Source: Bodo saltans
Taxonomy: Eukaryota > Euglenozoa > Kinetoplastea > Eubodonida > Bodonidae
Direction: 5' to 3'
Length of the DNA: 28,682 bases
Assembly: GCA_001460835.1 (NCBI GenBank)
Contig: CYKH01001851.1
Coordinates: forward strand, 50,128-78,809
The notes beneath the pieces are model-generated. The model was not told the DNA's origin, did no database searches, and saw nothing but the letters and a program-made list of their open reading frames with translations. Every line of letters begins with the position of its first letter. The stretch's first letter is position 1. The position numbers and the translations under genes were made by a program. Of this stretch, positions 17,367-25,777 are shown in pieces.

Positions 17367-19493
17367 ATGATACGGCTGCCCAACAGTGGTGTGATTTGGT
17401 ACCGGTCCGGCCCCAACGACGCGTTTCGCAAACATGTTGCTTCACTAGACAATTCAAAGTTAATCCTTCAGCCCACGTCCAACAAACTATTCAGGAGTAA
17501 GGTCACCATTGACACGAAGACACACTTCATTCAAATCATTCCGGCGGCACGTGTGACAGGCGCTCGTGGCAGATCAAGTTCTCCCTCTGGAGCTCTTCGA
17601 AAAGATCAATCCTTAAGCTCAGCGGGAGGCGTGGAGTCCCCACGAAAGACCGATGAGGAACGCTTCCAAACCGCCGACGCGTACTTATCCTTGTGCCCTC
17701 GTAGCGAAGGCGCTGAAAGCACTTCGAAGCGTATTGTCCTTCGAACACGCGATCTCACTGAGTCCATGATATGGCAAAGCATTTTGCTGCAGGCGTCAGG
17801 AAACACAATCCAACAAGTTGGCGAGACGTATCCGTGGGGCAACCCAATTGAAGAGGCGCGTCATAAGGCAGAAAATACGCGAGCTGAAAAAGACGTAAAG
17901 CCCGAGACGAGTACCGCTGCAGGGACTGAAACCGTTGCGACAGAAGAAGCCGCAAACGCAGAGCACACGACGTCGTCTTCCGCATCTTCGGAGGAAGGCA
18001 GTNNNNNNNNNNNNNNNNNNNNNNNNNNNNNNNNNNNNNNNNNNNNNNNNNNNNNNNNNNNNNNNNNNNNNNNNNNNNNNNNNNNNNNNNNNNNNNNNNN
18101 NNNNNNNNNNNNNNNNNNNNNNNNNNNNNNNNNNNNNNNNNNNNNNNNNNNNNNNNNNNNNNNNNNNNNNNNNNNNNNNNNNNNNNNNNNNNNNNNNNNN
18201 NNNNNNNNNNNNNNNNNNNNNNNNNNNNNNNNNNNNNNNNNNNNNNNNNNNNNNNNNNNNNNNNNNNNNNNNNNNNNNNNNNNNNNNNNNNNNNNNNNNN
18301 NNCTATTCGACCAAAATGACCAGAGGACATTTGGCACCTGTAAATCTGCAATTCAGCGGAATGGTGTGCCGATTTCCGTTGTCAAGTCGACTACTACATC
18401 TGGAGAAGTTGATGCCAACATCATCACAGGTAGCAGCAGTGAACCTATTGTATCGCCACAACTCGCTATCGCTCATTTTGACATGACATCGTTGCGAGTC
18501 TTGCTGCCTGGGGAAAGATCCTTGGTGGTTCCCTACCGCACGATCAAGTCAGTACTTGCGGAAGATGATTTTGATCCTCCCGGTCACTCCTCCTCCCACC
18601 CATTGGACGGTAGCGGTGGACCGTCAACAACCCCAACCACGAACGAAGAGTCTCTGTCCGCCACATCGTCAGGCCCCAGAGGCTTCTCATCCTCTGCACG
18701 TCTTCTTCGCAGGTTGTCGCCGACACCATCCAACACATCGCTGGTGGCGGAAAGTGTAGCGAAAGCGCTCGAACTGAACTCACCCCTCAGTGAGGGGCTT
18801 TCCTTGGATGCCAATGCGTCGCTAGCACTGGTCATTCCACCGCCGGAAACTGTGTCCGTTGCACCAAGCAAGTTCCTCATGCACATACACCATGCACCTC
18901 AGGATGCGTATGCAGAGGTCATGCATCAATACCGACGAGGTCCTATTCATCAAACTCTGCGATCCATTACCATCGGCTTTGAGCTGGCGCTAGAGCGGAA
19001 AGCCGCTATGATGATCTTGTCAGAAAAACAACAGCGCCATGCAGTGGAATCGTTAAAAGAAGAAACGGGAGGTAGTGATGACTTGGTGACGCCAATCGAC
19101 AAAAGCGGTGAGGCGTCCCCCAACACGCCAATGGACAGCTCCAAGTTGAATTTCAGTGATTATTTGATGATGAGGTCGTCGCCCCACCGAGGCACCACCA
19201 CCACCCCTAACGACGGCTCCAGCAACAACAGCGGTGATCCCTCGACTCGCGTGTTCCTTGGCGCATTCCAGAACACCCATAATCAGCACATTACTGGCCG
19301 CAGCGCCGCAGCGTCGAACAGAGCATTGATGCAATATGCGCTCTCCCACAGCATTATCGCCTCGACGGATGTGGAGATCGACGCCAATCACAGCCATGCA
19401 TGCGTCCGTTCAACCATCGATAACCTTGTGCTTGACTGTTTACAAAACGACATGGTGCAGCTGTACATGCAGTCGGCGCGACGAACGTTTTAG
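17367..19493 (+). CDS. Unrecognised protein interrupted by an assembly gap
   Basis: The start is the first ATG (17367, MIRLPNSGVIWYRSGPND) after an in-frame TGA at 17349. The frame is open to the gap at 18003 and again from 18303 to 19493. It totals 708 codons if the gap is exactly 300 bases, which is not assured. The first 55 residues (SGVIWYRSG...NKLFRSKVTIDTKTHFIQIIP) look like beta strands, and after the gap MTSLRVLLPGERSLVVPYRTIKSV looks similar; a PH-like fold is possible but is only a guess. Between and after these are long Ser/Thr/Pro-rich stretches. The C-terminus (about the last 60 residues, ending DCLQNDMVQLYMQSARRTF) is more ordered and probably helical. There are no membrane segments and no catalytic motif I can name. 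Confidence 0.75.
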   Translation: MIRLPNSGVIWYRSGPNDAFRKHVASLDNSKLILQPTSNKLFRSKVTIDTKTHFIQIIPAARVTGARGRSSSPSGALRKDQSLSSAGGVESPRKTDEERFQTADAYLSLCPRSEGAESTSKRIVLRTRDLTESMIWQSILLQASGNTIQQVGETYPWGNPIEEARHKAENTRAEKDVKPETSTAAGTETVATEEAANAEHTTSSSASSEEGSXXXXXXXXXXXXXXXXXXXXXXXXXXXXXXXXXXXXXXXXXXXXXXXXXXXXXXXXXXXXXXXXXXXXXXXXXXXXXXXXXXXXXXXXXXXXXXXXXXXXLFDQNDQRTFGTCKSAIQRNGVPISVVKSTTTSGEVDANIITGSSSEPIVSPQLAIAHFDMTSLRVLLPGERSLVVPYRTIKSVLAEDDFDPPGHSSSHPLDGSGGPSTTPTTNEESLSATSSGPRGFSSSARLLRRLSPTPSNTSLVAESVAKALELNSPLSEGLSLDANASLALVIPPPETVSVAPSKFLMHIHHAPQDAYAEVMHQYRRGPIHQTLRSITIGFELALERKAAMMILSEKQQRHAVESLKEETGGSDDLVTPIDKSGEASPNTPMDSSKLNFSDYLMMRSSPHRGTTTTPNDGSSNNSGDPSTRVFLGAFQNTHNQHITGRSAAASNRALMQYALSHSIIASTDVEIDANHSHACVRSTIDNLVLDCLQNDMVQLYMQSARRTF
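18003..18302. other. Assembly gap of 300 N inside a coding region
   Basis: Exactly 300 ambiguous bases. The round length suggests an estimated or default gap size. The flanking coding sequence is open in the same frame only if the true length is a multiple of three. Confidence 1.
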
Positions 19494-19689
19494 TGTAAGC
19501 GCGGATGTTCGCTTCAGAAATAAAAAAATGTGTAGGTAGGGGGGTGGGGGGTGTTTCCCCATTTGTACAACTTTATCTCGATCGAGAATGGTTCACTGTT
19601 TTTTTTTTCCTCTCTGAACTATGTTCCAGATTATTTCAGTGCTGGCTCATTTTCCCTGGCTCATTTTTTCCCCCGACGAGAGTGTGAAG
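19494..19689 (+). promoter_or_regulatory. Spacer with G-rich run and strong splice acceptor for the IQ gene
   Basis: A G-rich run at 19535-19551 contains two blocks of six G separated by one T, followed by CCCC at 19557-19560. Then a long pyrimidine tract (T10 at 19599-19608, then CCTCTCT) precedes AGs at 19628-19629 and 19638-19639. The ATG at 19621 lies upstream of both acceptors, so it is probably not in the mature mRNA. The next ATG in frame is 19690, which decides the start of the following gene. Confidence 0.55.
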
Positions 19690-22600
19690 ATGGAAGACCC
19701 CAACAAGCACCATATGGTGTCGCTATTTGCGATGTACGACAGCAAAGACTCTAGCAACGACGTCATTCTCGATCAAGCTGTGTTCTGTTTGAGAAAGTGC
19801 CACGATGCCATTACAGCGTTTACGGCCAATTTTCGGTTTCTCGAAGCGCATCGCCAGTTTCAACACTGCGAGGATATTTTGAAGGAGCGTATCTCAGAAA
19901 GGAAAGTCATTTCACTTCTGGGAGATCGCAATCCTGATCGAGATGTATTTGCCCAACTGGAAGCTAGAACGTTTCTTCTGCAAAGAAAATTTGAAGCAAA
20001 GAGGACTGCGCCTCAACAAAGTGGTAACGAGCTTTCACCGCTGCGCGAGAGGATCGGGCCTGCACCCTCACCCGCCCATGGTGGTGGGGGACTTTTGATG
20101 CACAAGCAAGTTCAACGGCGTCTTTACGCTGCATCTGGAGGACGTTGGCAAGCATCGCCTCCACGGCTCGAGATGGACGACGATGCTACAACGTGGTCGT
20201 CACGATCAAAGCTTCCCGCAAAGTCTGAATCACTTCCCCTAGCGGATGATACTGTGTCCACAGTGGTACATGACATTGTGAAGGTCGATGCAGATAGTCG
20301 TGCATTTCTTGCAGGATCACGAGAACATGCAGAAGAAATGTGTCTAGGGCCTGCCCCACCAACTGTCGTCAAGCCGGATTGGCGGCAACGCAGTCAAGCT
20401 CATGTGCAACGCTCGCTTGCAGTGTTACAAAGTGCACAGGAAGCAATTTTTTCCATGAGGCATAGACAAGAGGAGCTTACCGGCAAACGTGATACCAGTA
20501 TGCAATCATCGATTATGAGTGTTCAAGAGGCACAAGAGCGTGCTAGAACTCGTCTCTCCCCAGAAACGAAACGAAAAGATATTCGACCACCGCCGCTGCC
20601 GAAGATTGGCGAAGGTGCAGCCTCGCAGCGACGAGCGTCTCGCATGGCGGAGCGCCAAGCGGAGCTCGTCAAAGCTGAACAAGATCTCACCCGCCGGTTG
20701 GAAAAGAACGCCGAGAAAGCGAAGAAAAGAAGTCCTCGCACAACAGAGCGAAATAGTCCAACTGCAACCAGTGAAGGCGCATCATTTGCCGGTGTTGTTC
20801 TTCGTGAGCTTTCAAACGTTATCAGGGCTCGCGGCTCGCAAGACGTCATCGGCGCGGATGAAAGTTTGAGTCATGACGCAACAGCCCCCCACACAAGAGA
20901 GCCTCTTTTGCCACCTCGCGGTCCGTTAAGGCTCATCGAACCTGATCACAAGCTTTTTCAGCTGTTTGCAGACCAATCAGATACGGACGAAGTTAGCGCA
21001 GCCACTCAACATGATGCGCCTTTTACTGAAGGTGAGGGCAACCTCAGTAACATCAACACAATGAGAGCGCGCCGCCTCAAGGAGTCGCAACATTTAGTAT
21101 CGGACGGTGTTCGTTCTCGGCTCGTGGAGCGTGTTGAATCTCTTGCCGCGGCGGGAAAGCTAGATTCCCCAGTACCAGCTCTCAAAATGGGTGGCGAGGA
21201 GATTGAGCGAATTCTCTCGAGTGAGACGGCACAATCGCTAGTTTACCGCCAGAGCACATACTTTCCGTCACTGATCGAGCCAGAGGTTGCTTACTCTATT
21301 CCATGTTGGCCTGACCTAAAGAGGCTGAGGAAAGTGCCTGATTGGACTCGTTTACGTGGTCGGGAGTTGATGACAAATCTTGAGTTATCCGTCTCCACTC
21401 TGCGACTTCAATGCTGGTGGAGAGCGCGCCTCGCACTGCGCGAGTGCAAAGCCCGAGCCGGCTTTGTGTACACCCACGTGACGCGCCACCATCAGGAGCT
21501 CGACGCTGTGGACAAAATTACGCGATGCTTTCGTGTTGCAGTAGCGAAGCGGCGAGTGGAAACGATTCGTCGTCGTGTGGCACACGTGAATGACCAACGT
21601 GTTGACTTGGAGCTCAATCGTGGTGTGTTCTTAGAGCCTCATAGTCTTGCAGCTGCTGCGCGTCGCACGTCATCACTGGACACCACTGCTAACAATGCGG
21701 GCACCACAACCGCGTCACCGTACGTGGGTGTGCTCCTCTCCGCCGAGGGTGGCGATGATGTTGCGGGCTTCAGGCACTCGCGGTATTCCAATGTGTCCCC
21801 GATGCAAAAGCGCCGCTTCAGAAATCGTCGAAGTTCTCGAGCCCAAACCATTTGGTTGCACGACGATGAAGTCATCCGTCCTTTTATGAACCCGTTTCCC
21901 CACATTCACCCTCACCATGACGTCCTCCGGTCTGTTCAACGTCGCGTGGCCGCACGCACGATCATGGTGTGGATTCGTGGCTACATGTTCAGGTGCTTAG
22001 AAGAGCTTCAACAGATCTCGGATCGTTGCATGCATCATATTCTCACCGGGGAGTACATACCACATACTCGGGGGACGGACGACGATGACGATGGATGGGG
22101 ATCCTACCACCAAGGAGACGACGATGCGGGGGGTGAAGGATTCTCTGCGGATCCTTTTGCAGGTGACGGTCTGTTGGCGAAGTACTCCGGTGACGTCATG
22201 GCACGCATCGAGAAGCGCTGGAACGGTGAGGGGGAGGAGGTCACCGATTTTATGCAACTCAAGCACGTCAAATTATCTGTTCTCGAAGCTGAGCGAAAGC
22301 AGCAAGAGATCACTGTGGCACGAGAGCACGAAGCTAATCTCGAGAAGAAGCGACGAGCTGCTGAGGTGGAGATTCTTGAGCTACAAACGAGAAATGAATC
22401 CATTGCTATGATGCAGCGCGTTGGTCGGGGATACCGTCGCCGTGCAGCACTGCACCGCATGCACAGCTCCCACCAATCTGATAAGGGTCGCATTCAGCAA
22501 CAACTGGGGGCACTTCGAGTCGAAAAGATGAGTCTGTCTCTCAGCGCTGGTGGGACCTATCTTCCTTCACCCGCAAATCACCGTGAATCTCCGAAGAGTA

Positions 22601-22893
22601 CTGTCACCGGAGCACGCGTAGACTCCGCAATTATGGAACTCATCTCCAAGCGCAACCCTGACCTGCTACCCGAGAGACGCGAGGAGGTCAAGCGGCAGCG
22701 CATCCGCAACGCCATCGCAATCCAACGCTTCTGTCGTGCGGCGGGAAGCGTCCTGCGAGTGCGCAACAGGGCCATCACAAAATATGCGTGCACGATTCAA
22801 CGCTGGTGGCGCAGTGTCCTCCGTCGGTATGGGCTGTCGAGAGACGTGGAGGTGGACCTTCGTTTGGACTATGTCGAGGAGGAGTATCCTTGA
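19690..22893 (+). CDS. IQ-motif protein, probably calmodulin-binding and cytoskeletal
   Basis: Starting at ATG 19690 (MEDPNKHHMVSL) the protein has 1,067 residues; an ATG at 19621 in the same frame is likely removed by trans-splicing. IQ-like helices rich in aromatic and basic residues occur from about residue 571: LRLQCWWRARLALRECK, DKITRCFRVAVAKRRVE, VQRRVAARTIMVWIRGYMF, IAMMQRVGRGYRRRAAL, AIAIQRFCRAAGSVLRVRN and CTIQRWWRSVLRRYG near the end. IQ motifs bind calmodulin or related EF-hand proteins without calcium. Charged, probably coiled-coil segments lie at about 310-360 (AERQAELVKAEQDLTRRLEK) and 860-905 (LEAERKQQEITVAREHEANL). An acidic patch (GTDDDDDGWG) interrupts the IQ region. The N-terminal 90 residues are helical and may be a separate domain. 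Flagellar or cytoskeletal function is inferred from this composition; I cannot name an orthologue. Confidence 0.8.
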   Translation: MEDPNKHHMVSLFAMYDSKDSSNDVILDQAVFCLRKCHDAITAFTANFRFLEAHRQFQHCEDILKERISERKVISLLGDRNPDRDVFAQLEARTFLLQRKFEAKRTAPQQSGNELSPLRERIGPAPSPAHGGGGLLMHKQVQRRLYAASGGRWQASPPRLEMDDDATTWSSRSKLPAKSESLPLADDTVSTVVHDIVKVDADSRAFLAGSREHAEEMCLGPAPPTVVKPDWRQRSQAHVQRSLAVLQSAQEAIFSMRHRQEELTGKRDTSMQSSIMSVQEAQERARTRLSPETKRKDIRPPPLPKIGEGAASQRRASRMAERQAELVKAEQDLTRRLEKNAEKAKKRSPRTTERNSPTATSEGASFAGVVLRELSNVIRARGSQDVIGADESLSHDATAPHTREPLLPPRGPLRLIEPDHKLFQLFADQSDTDEVSAATQHDAPFTEGEGNLSNINTMRARRLKESQHLVSDGVRSRLVERVESLAAAGKLDSPVPALKMGGEEIERILSSETAQSLVYRQSTYFPSLIEPEVAYSIPCWPDLKRLRKVPDWTRLRGRELMTNLELSVSTLRLQCWWRARLALRECKARAGFVYTHVTRHHQELDAVDKITRCFRVAVAKRRVETIRRRVAHVNDQRVDLELNRGVFLEPHSLAAAARRTSSLDTTANNAGTTTASPYVGVLLSAEGGDDVAGFRHSRYSNVSPMQKRRFRNRRSSRAQTIWLHDDEVIRPFMNPFPHIHPHHDVLRSVQRRVAARTIMVWIRGYMFRCLEELQQISDRCMHHILTGEYIPHTRGTDDDDDGWGSYHQGDDDAGGEGFSADPFAGDGLLAKYSGDVMARIEKRWNGEGEEVTDFMQLKHVKLSVLEAERKQQEITVAREHEANLEKKRRAAEVEILELQTRNESIAMMQRVGRGYRRRAALHRMHSSHQSDKGRIQQQLGALRVEKMSLSLSAGGTYLPSPANHRESPKSTVTGARVDSAIMELISKRNPDLLPERREEVKRQRIRNAIAIQRFCRAAGSVLRVRNRAITKYACTIQRWWRSVLRRYGLSRDVEVDLRLDYVEEEYP

Positions 22894-23112
22894 ATAGGGG
22901 TCTCACGGAGGATGAGGGAAGTTCATCAAGTAGCGTAGTGTTGTATTGTACAGAGTTGAGCACGGGTTTTTCGCGAAAACGCGTGCAAAATCAGATGTGT
23001 ATCCTATAGTACCATTTTACACTTCAAAACATACCGACCCCCGCTCATCAATCATTCCATCGTGATTTCATGTTGTATTTTATTTTATTTTTGTCGTTGA
23101 GTAGGTGTGGCA
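22894..23112 (+). promoter_or_regulatory. Spacer with T-rich tract and predicted splice acceptor
   Basis: A T-rich tract (23071-23098, TGTTGTATTTTATTTTATTTTTGTCGTT) is followed by AG at 23100-23101 and 23103-23104. The 5' UTR would be only about 8-11 nt before the ATG at 23113. An in-frame TGA at 23098 excludes a longer protein. Confidence 0.45.
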
Positions 23113-24129
23113 ATGGAAAGTCCGGATGTGTTGTTAGACATGATCGGAAGGTTTGCCCAGGACAAACGTGGTGATCATTCTCTCTCAAAACGGTCCACTA
23201 TGATCACAAGCAGTTCCCAACGAACACCAACGCAAACACGGCAATCCAGCGTCAATACTCCTGCAGCAAGCGCTGCGCCAGATGCGTTTGCACGAAGTCC
23301 TCCGATTGACGTTTACATTGCTTCCAACGATGATGAACATCGACTGGAGCAGCAATCCTTTTTAGAGGACGAGGACACTTTTGATCCCCTTTCAGTAGTT
23401 GCAGCAACAAGAAGCCGACATGCCTTGGCTCCCCGTCGGTTGACAGGGGAAGAACTTCTTCGCCAACGTTGGGGCCTGGCTCCTCGAACGGCTCCAAGTC
23501 TTCACTCTCACCAAGGTCCTGATGATGAGCTCACACCGCCGCCAAAACGTGAAGATCCTAGTGTTGGGTTTCATTCCACGATCGAGGCTGTGCGAGCGGC
23601 CATGAGTGATGTCCGATCAAGGCCTTCTGTTCGTCAAATTCTAAACGGCAATGCTACCCTTGCCTCGTGGAACGTGAATCTCCCTTCATCGTCAGAAAGC
23701 GATCTCAAAGTCACTTCTGCTGTTGCATCATCAGCTCCGGCCTCCACAGTCCGAGCATCTGTACGTGATGGTGCGGACAGAATGTACCTACGCACACTCA
23801 AGGACCTCCACGTGGATGATATGTTCTACGCCATTCGTGAAAAAGAACTGGCAAGCGAAGCAACCGGTGTCCGGTTGCACGAGTCTGACCTTGCTCTTTT
23901 GCCCATGTCAGTCATTCGCTATCGGATGCGCTGCGCAGCTCTCTGGCGGCGACGTGGACATGGCACGGCTGGGCGCCATGGGGCGTCGTCGCAGCCACTC
24001 ACGTTTCCAACACCGCCTAGCATTGTAAACTCCCAAAAGAGTGTATCGTCGCTGGTTCCGACGTCACGTGCCTCCTCTAGAAGCGCAAGCATGAAAGTCG
24101 TCACAGCTGGTGAGGCTTCTTCTAGTTAA
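23113..24129 (+). CDS. Unrecognised Ser-rich protein
   Basis: The protein has 338 residues from ATG 23113 (MESPDVLLDMIGRFAQ). Most of it is low in order: Ser/Thr/Pro-rich, with several Arg/Ser stretches. A better structured block lies at about 216-285 (RMYLRTLKDLHVDDMFYAIR and LALLPMSVIRYRMRCAALWRRRG), probably helical and basic. The last 50 residues are Ser-rich again. I see no membrane segment, signal peptide or known catalytic motif. It sits between the IQ protein and the zinc-finger protein, with its own acceptor upstream. The long open frame and matching strand support a real gene; its function is unknown. Confidence 0.75.
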   Translation: MESPDVLLDMIGRFAQDKRGDHSLSKRSTMITSSSQRTPTQTRQSSVNTPAASAAPDAFARSPPIDVYIASNDDEHRLEQQSFLEDEDTFDPLSVVAATRSRHALAPRRLTGEELLRQRWGLAPRTAPSLHSHQGPDDELTPPPKREDPSVGFHSTIEAVRAAMSDVRSRPSVRQILNGNATLASWNVNLPSSSESDLKVTSAVASSAPASTVRASVRDGADRMYLRTLKDLHVDDMFYAIREKELASEATGVRLHESDLALLPMSVIRYRMRCAALWRRRGHGTAGRHGASSQPLTFPTPPSIVNSQKSVSSLVPTSRASSRSASMKVVTAGEASSS

Positions 24130-24492
24130 ACGTTTTTGGGAGTCTCTTCTTATTCGTCGTTGAATCAATTTTGATGTGTTTTTTTTTCCATATCGTTCGC
24201 CATCAACAGTTTTGCTGTTACTCTTGTACATTGTTCATTCTTCGATGGTATTTTCGATGAATTCGTCCCCGATCTGGTCGGTGTGCCTCGTGAAATGTTG
24301 ATCTTCATTTTTTTTTTTTTCTTACTGTGTGTGTCCACAGATGCTCCTTGACACTTAAAAGAGTGCAGCAGTCATTGTCGATTCACCTCGTGTGCCTTTG
24401 CCTGCGCACTTCAACGCATTTTCTCCAACCGTAAGGTTCGTCCATCCACTTCACGCGCGAAGTCCGTTAAGAAGGCATTCAGCAATCGGAAA
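24130..24492 (+). promoter_or_regulatory. 363-bp spacer with two pyrimidine tracts and a strong splice acceptor
   Basis: The first tract is T-rich at 24179-24190 and probably marks the 3' UTR/processing region of the upstream gene. The second is T13 at 24308-24320, followed by CTTACTGTGTGTGTCCACAG with AG at 24339-24340. The mature 5' UTR would be 152 nt, the longest predicted here. It begins directly with an ATG that opens a 5-codon upstream ORF. No RNA gene is seen. Confidence 0.55.
24341..24358 (+). CDS. Possible 5-codon upstream ORF (MLLDT)
   Basis: ATGCTCCTTGACACTTAA starts at the first base after the predicted acceptor AG and ends 134 bases before the main start at 24493. No other ATG lies between. 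If this acceptor is used, the ATG would sit directly after the spliced leader and might lower translation of the main ORF, or be skipped. Use of a downstream AG (24362-24363 or 24367-24368) would remove it. Coding status is not shown. Confidence 0.25.
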   Translation: MLLDT

Positions 24493-25653
24493 ATGGGGAG
24501 TTTTCGACGAAGCGGACTTCTTAAGAACGTTCCTTCACCATACAGAACTGAGGGAGGGCACGTTCCTATTTACTCTGTTGCGCACGGACGCATCCAAAAG
24601 CGCAACTGGATCTTTCGCAACGCTAGTTGGTGCGATTTGTGCAAAGAACCAGTTGCGTTGTGGGTGAACCACCACGGAAGGAAAGATCATGCCCTCCTTG
24701 ACCTTCACTATTCTCAAATGGTTGAATGGCCGCGGCGATGGCGTGCTGAAGATATCCTTCACACATTCCTGAGTCAGCTGAAAGTCCCGATCGATCGCTA
24801 TCAAGCTCAGTACTCGCATCATGATCGGGAGAGACGAAATGAAATCTACAGCATGATTGTGAAGCTGGAGGCGGAGGGAGTGCTCTTCTTAGGAGAACCC
24901 CGCCAATCGTTCTTGTTCAGAATGCAAGGAGGGTTGCGTGGCATGGATCATCAAGGTGCGCTCGTATTGCATGAGTTCATCCTTGGTCCGTTTATGCGGT
25001 TGTACCCCGAGGGCGGTATTCAGGACTTTTCTAACCTTGTTGACTTTGTCACGTGCTCCTACAATATGGAGACGGTCTACGACTTGTGTGGATTTTATTC
25101 GATTGACAGGTCTGGAAGGGACATGAAACCTTCCTCACCTGCAGCGATGGGCCTCGGTGGCATTGCGTCGTCAAGCTCTGCCACAACAGGCTTTCAATCC
25201 ACTCCCGCCACCTCGTCCACACAAGCAGCACCTGCAACTGCGACGGAAATCGCAAAAGCTGAGCAAGAGGAAGAAGATGCGTTTTCTCGAAAAGCAGTAT
25301 TTGTGCGGCAACTGTTGGGGCAGCTGCGCTGGGTGCTGGACGATGACCGGGAACACCCAACTGGGAAGGTGTTTGCTCCTCACATTGTGGTCCTTAGTGA
25401 AATTTTGATCAAGGCGTTGGTTGCCGAAATCATTGCAGTTCGCATTTGCGAGTATGTTGTTCGTGTTGAACCCGTTTGGCGTGATTTTGGATTTGAGCGC
25501 AAAGCGTTGGCAAAGGACACTAACAAGGAGCTAAAAAGACCAACCGTAACACCACCGCCTGGTGTTCGCTTCTTTTATCGCCACATGTCTGAGAAGCACG
25601 ATGATCTTTACGATGCTGGCGCTGTTGTGAGGCCTCCGCCAAAAGATTGGTGA
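24493..25653 (+). CDS. Protein with U1-like C2H2 zinc finger, function unknown
   Basis: The protein has 386 residues from ATG 24493; in-frame sequence upstream is open to a TGA at 24349 but has no ATG. Residues 46-66 read WCDLCKEPVALWVNHHGRKDH, with C47-x2-C50 and H60/H61 and H66, close to the U1/matrin-type zinc finger that binds RNA (the H..GRK.H end is typical). The N-terminal 40 residues are basic (RR, KR, RK) with no acidic run and might be a mitochondrial signal, but this is weak. A conserved-looking block follows, about 75-205 (MVEWPRRWRAEDILHTFLSQ, then LHEFILGPFMRLYPEGG). A Thr/Ala-rich linker at about 225-255 separates it from a C-terminal helical part (about 265-345). An RNA-related role is inferred only from the finger. 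Confidence 0.8.
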   Translation: MGSFRRSGLLKNVPSPYRTEGGHVPIYSVAHGRIQKRNWIFRNASWCDLCKEPVALWVNHHGRKDHALLDLHYSQMVEWPRRWRAEDILHTFLSQLKVPIDRYQAQYSHHDRERRNEIYSMIVKLEAEGVLFLGEPRQSFLFRMQGGLRGMDHQGALVLHEFILGPFMRLYPEGGIQDFSNLVDFVTCSYNMETVYDLCGFYSIDRSGRDMKPSSPAAMGLGGIASSSSATTGFQSTPATSSTQAAPATATEIAKAEQEEEDAFSRKAVFVRQLLGQLRWVLDDDREHPTGKVFAPHIVVLSEILIKALVAEIIAVRICEYVVRVEPVWRDFGFERKALAKDTNKELKRPTVTPPPGVRFFYRHMSEKHDDLYDAGAVVRPPPKDW

Positions 25654-25777
25654 GTACGATGAAAACATTCCTCTCTGCTTGTCCCCCAACCAACCCCTGT
25701 TTTTCCTTGGATGTGAAGGTGTGTTTTTCTTTTTTTCTTTCTCAGTGAGTGTGGCCAGATCTGTTTAAAGAGAAAAT
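25654..25777 (+). promoter_or_regulatory. Short spacer with very strong splice acceptor for the CorA-like gene
   Basis: This 124-bp spacer has the best pyrimidine tract of the window (25724-25743, TTTTTCTTTTTTTCTTTCTC) followed directly by AG at 25744-25745. The 5' UTR is 32 nt without ATG. The spacer is too short for separate promoter elements, which fits polycistronic transcription. Confidence 0.6.

Noticed and set aside
25650-25745. Intron-like signals: GTGAGT overlapping the stop of the zinc-finger gene and a pyrimidine tract plus AG at 25745.
   Set aside because: Removing this segment would not join the frames: the product would continue out of frame with the CorA-like gene for about 50 residues and then stop. 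The tract and AG fit a trans-splice acceptor, and cis-introns are very rare in kinetoplastids.
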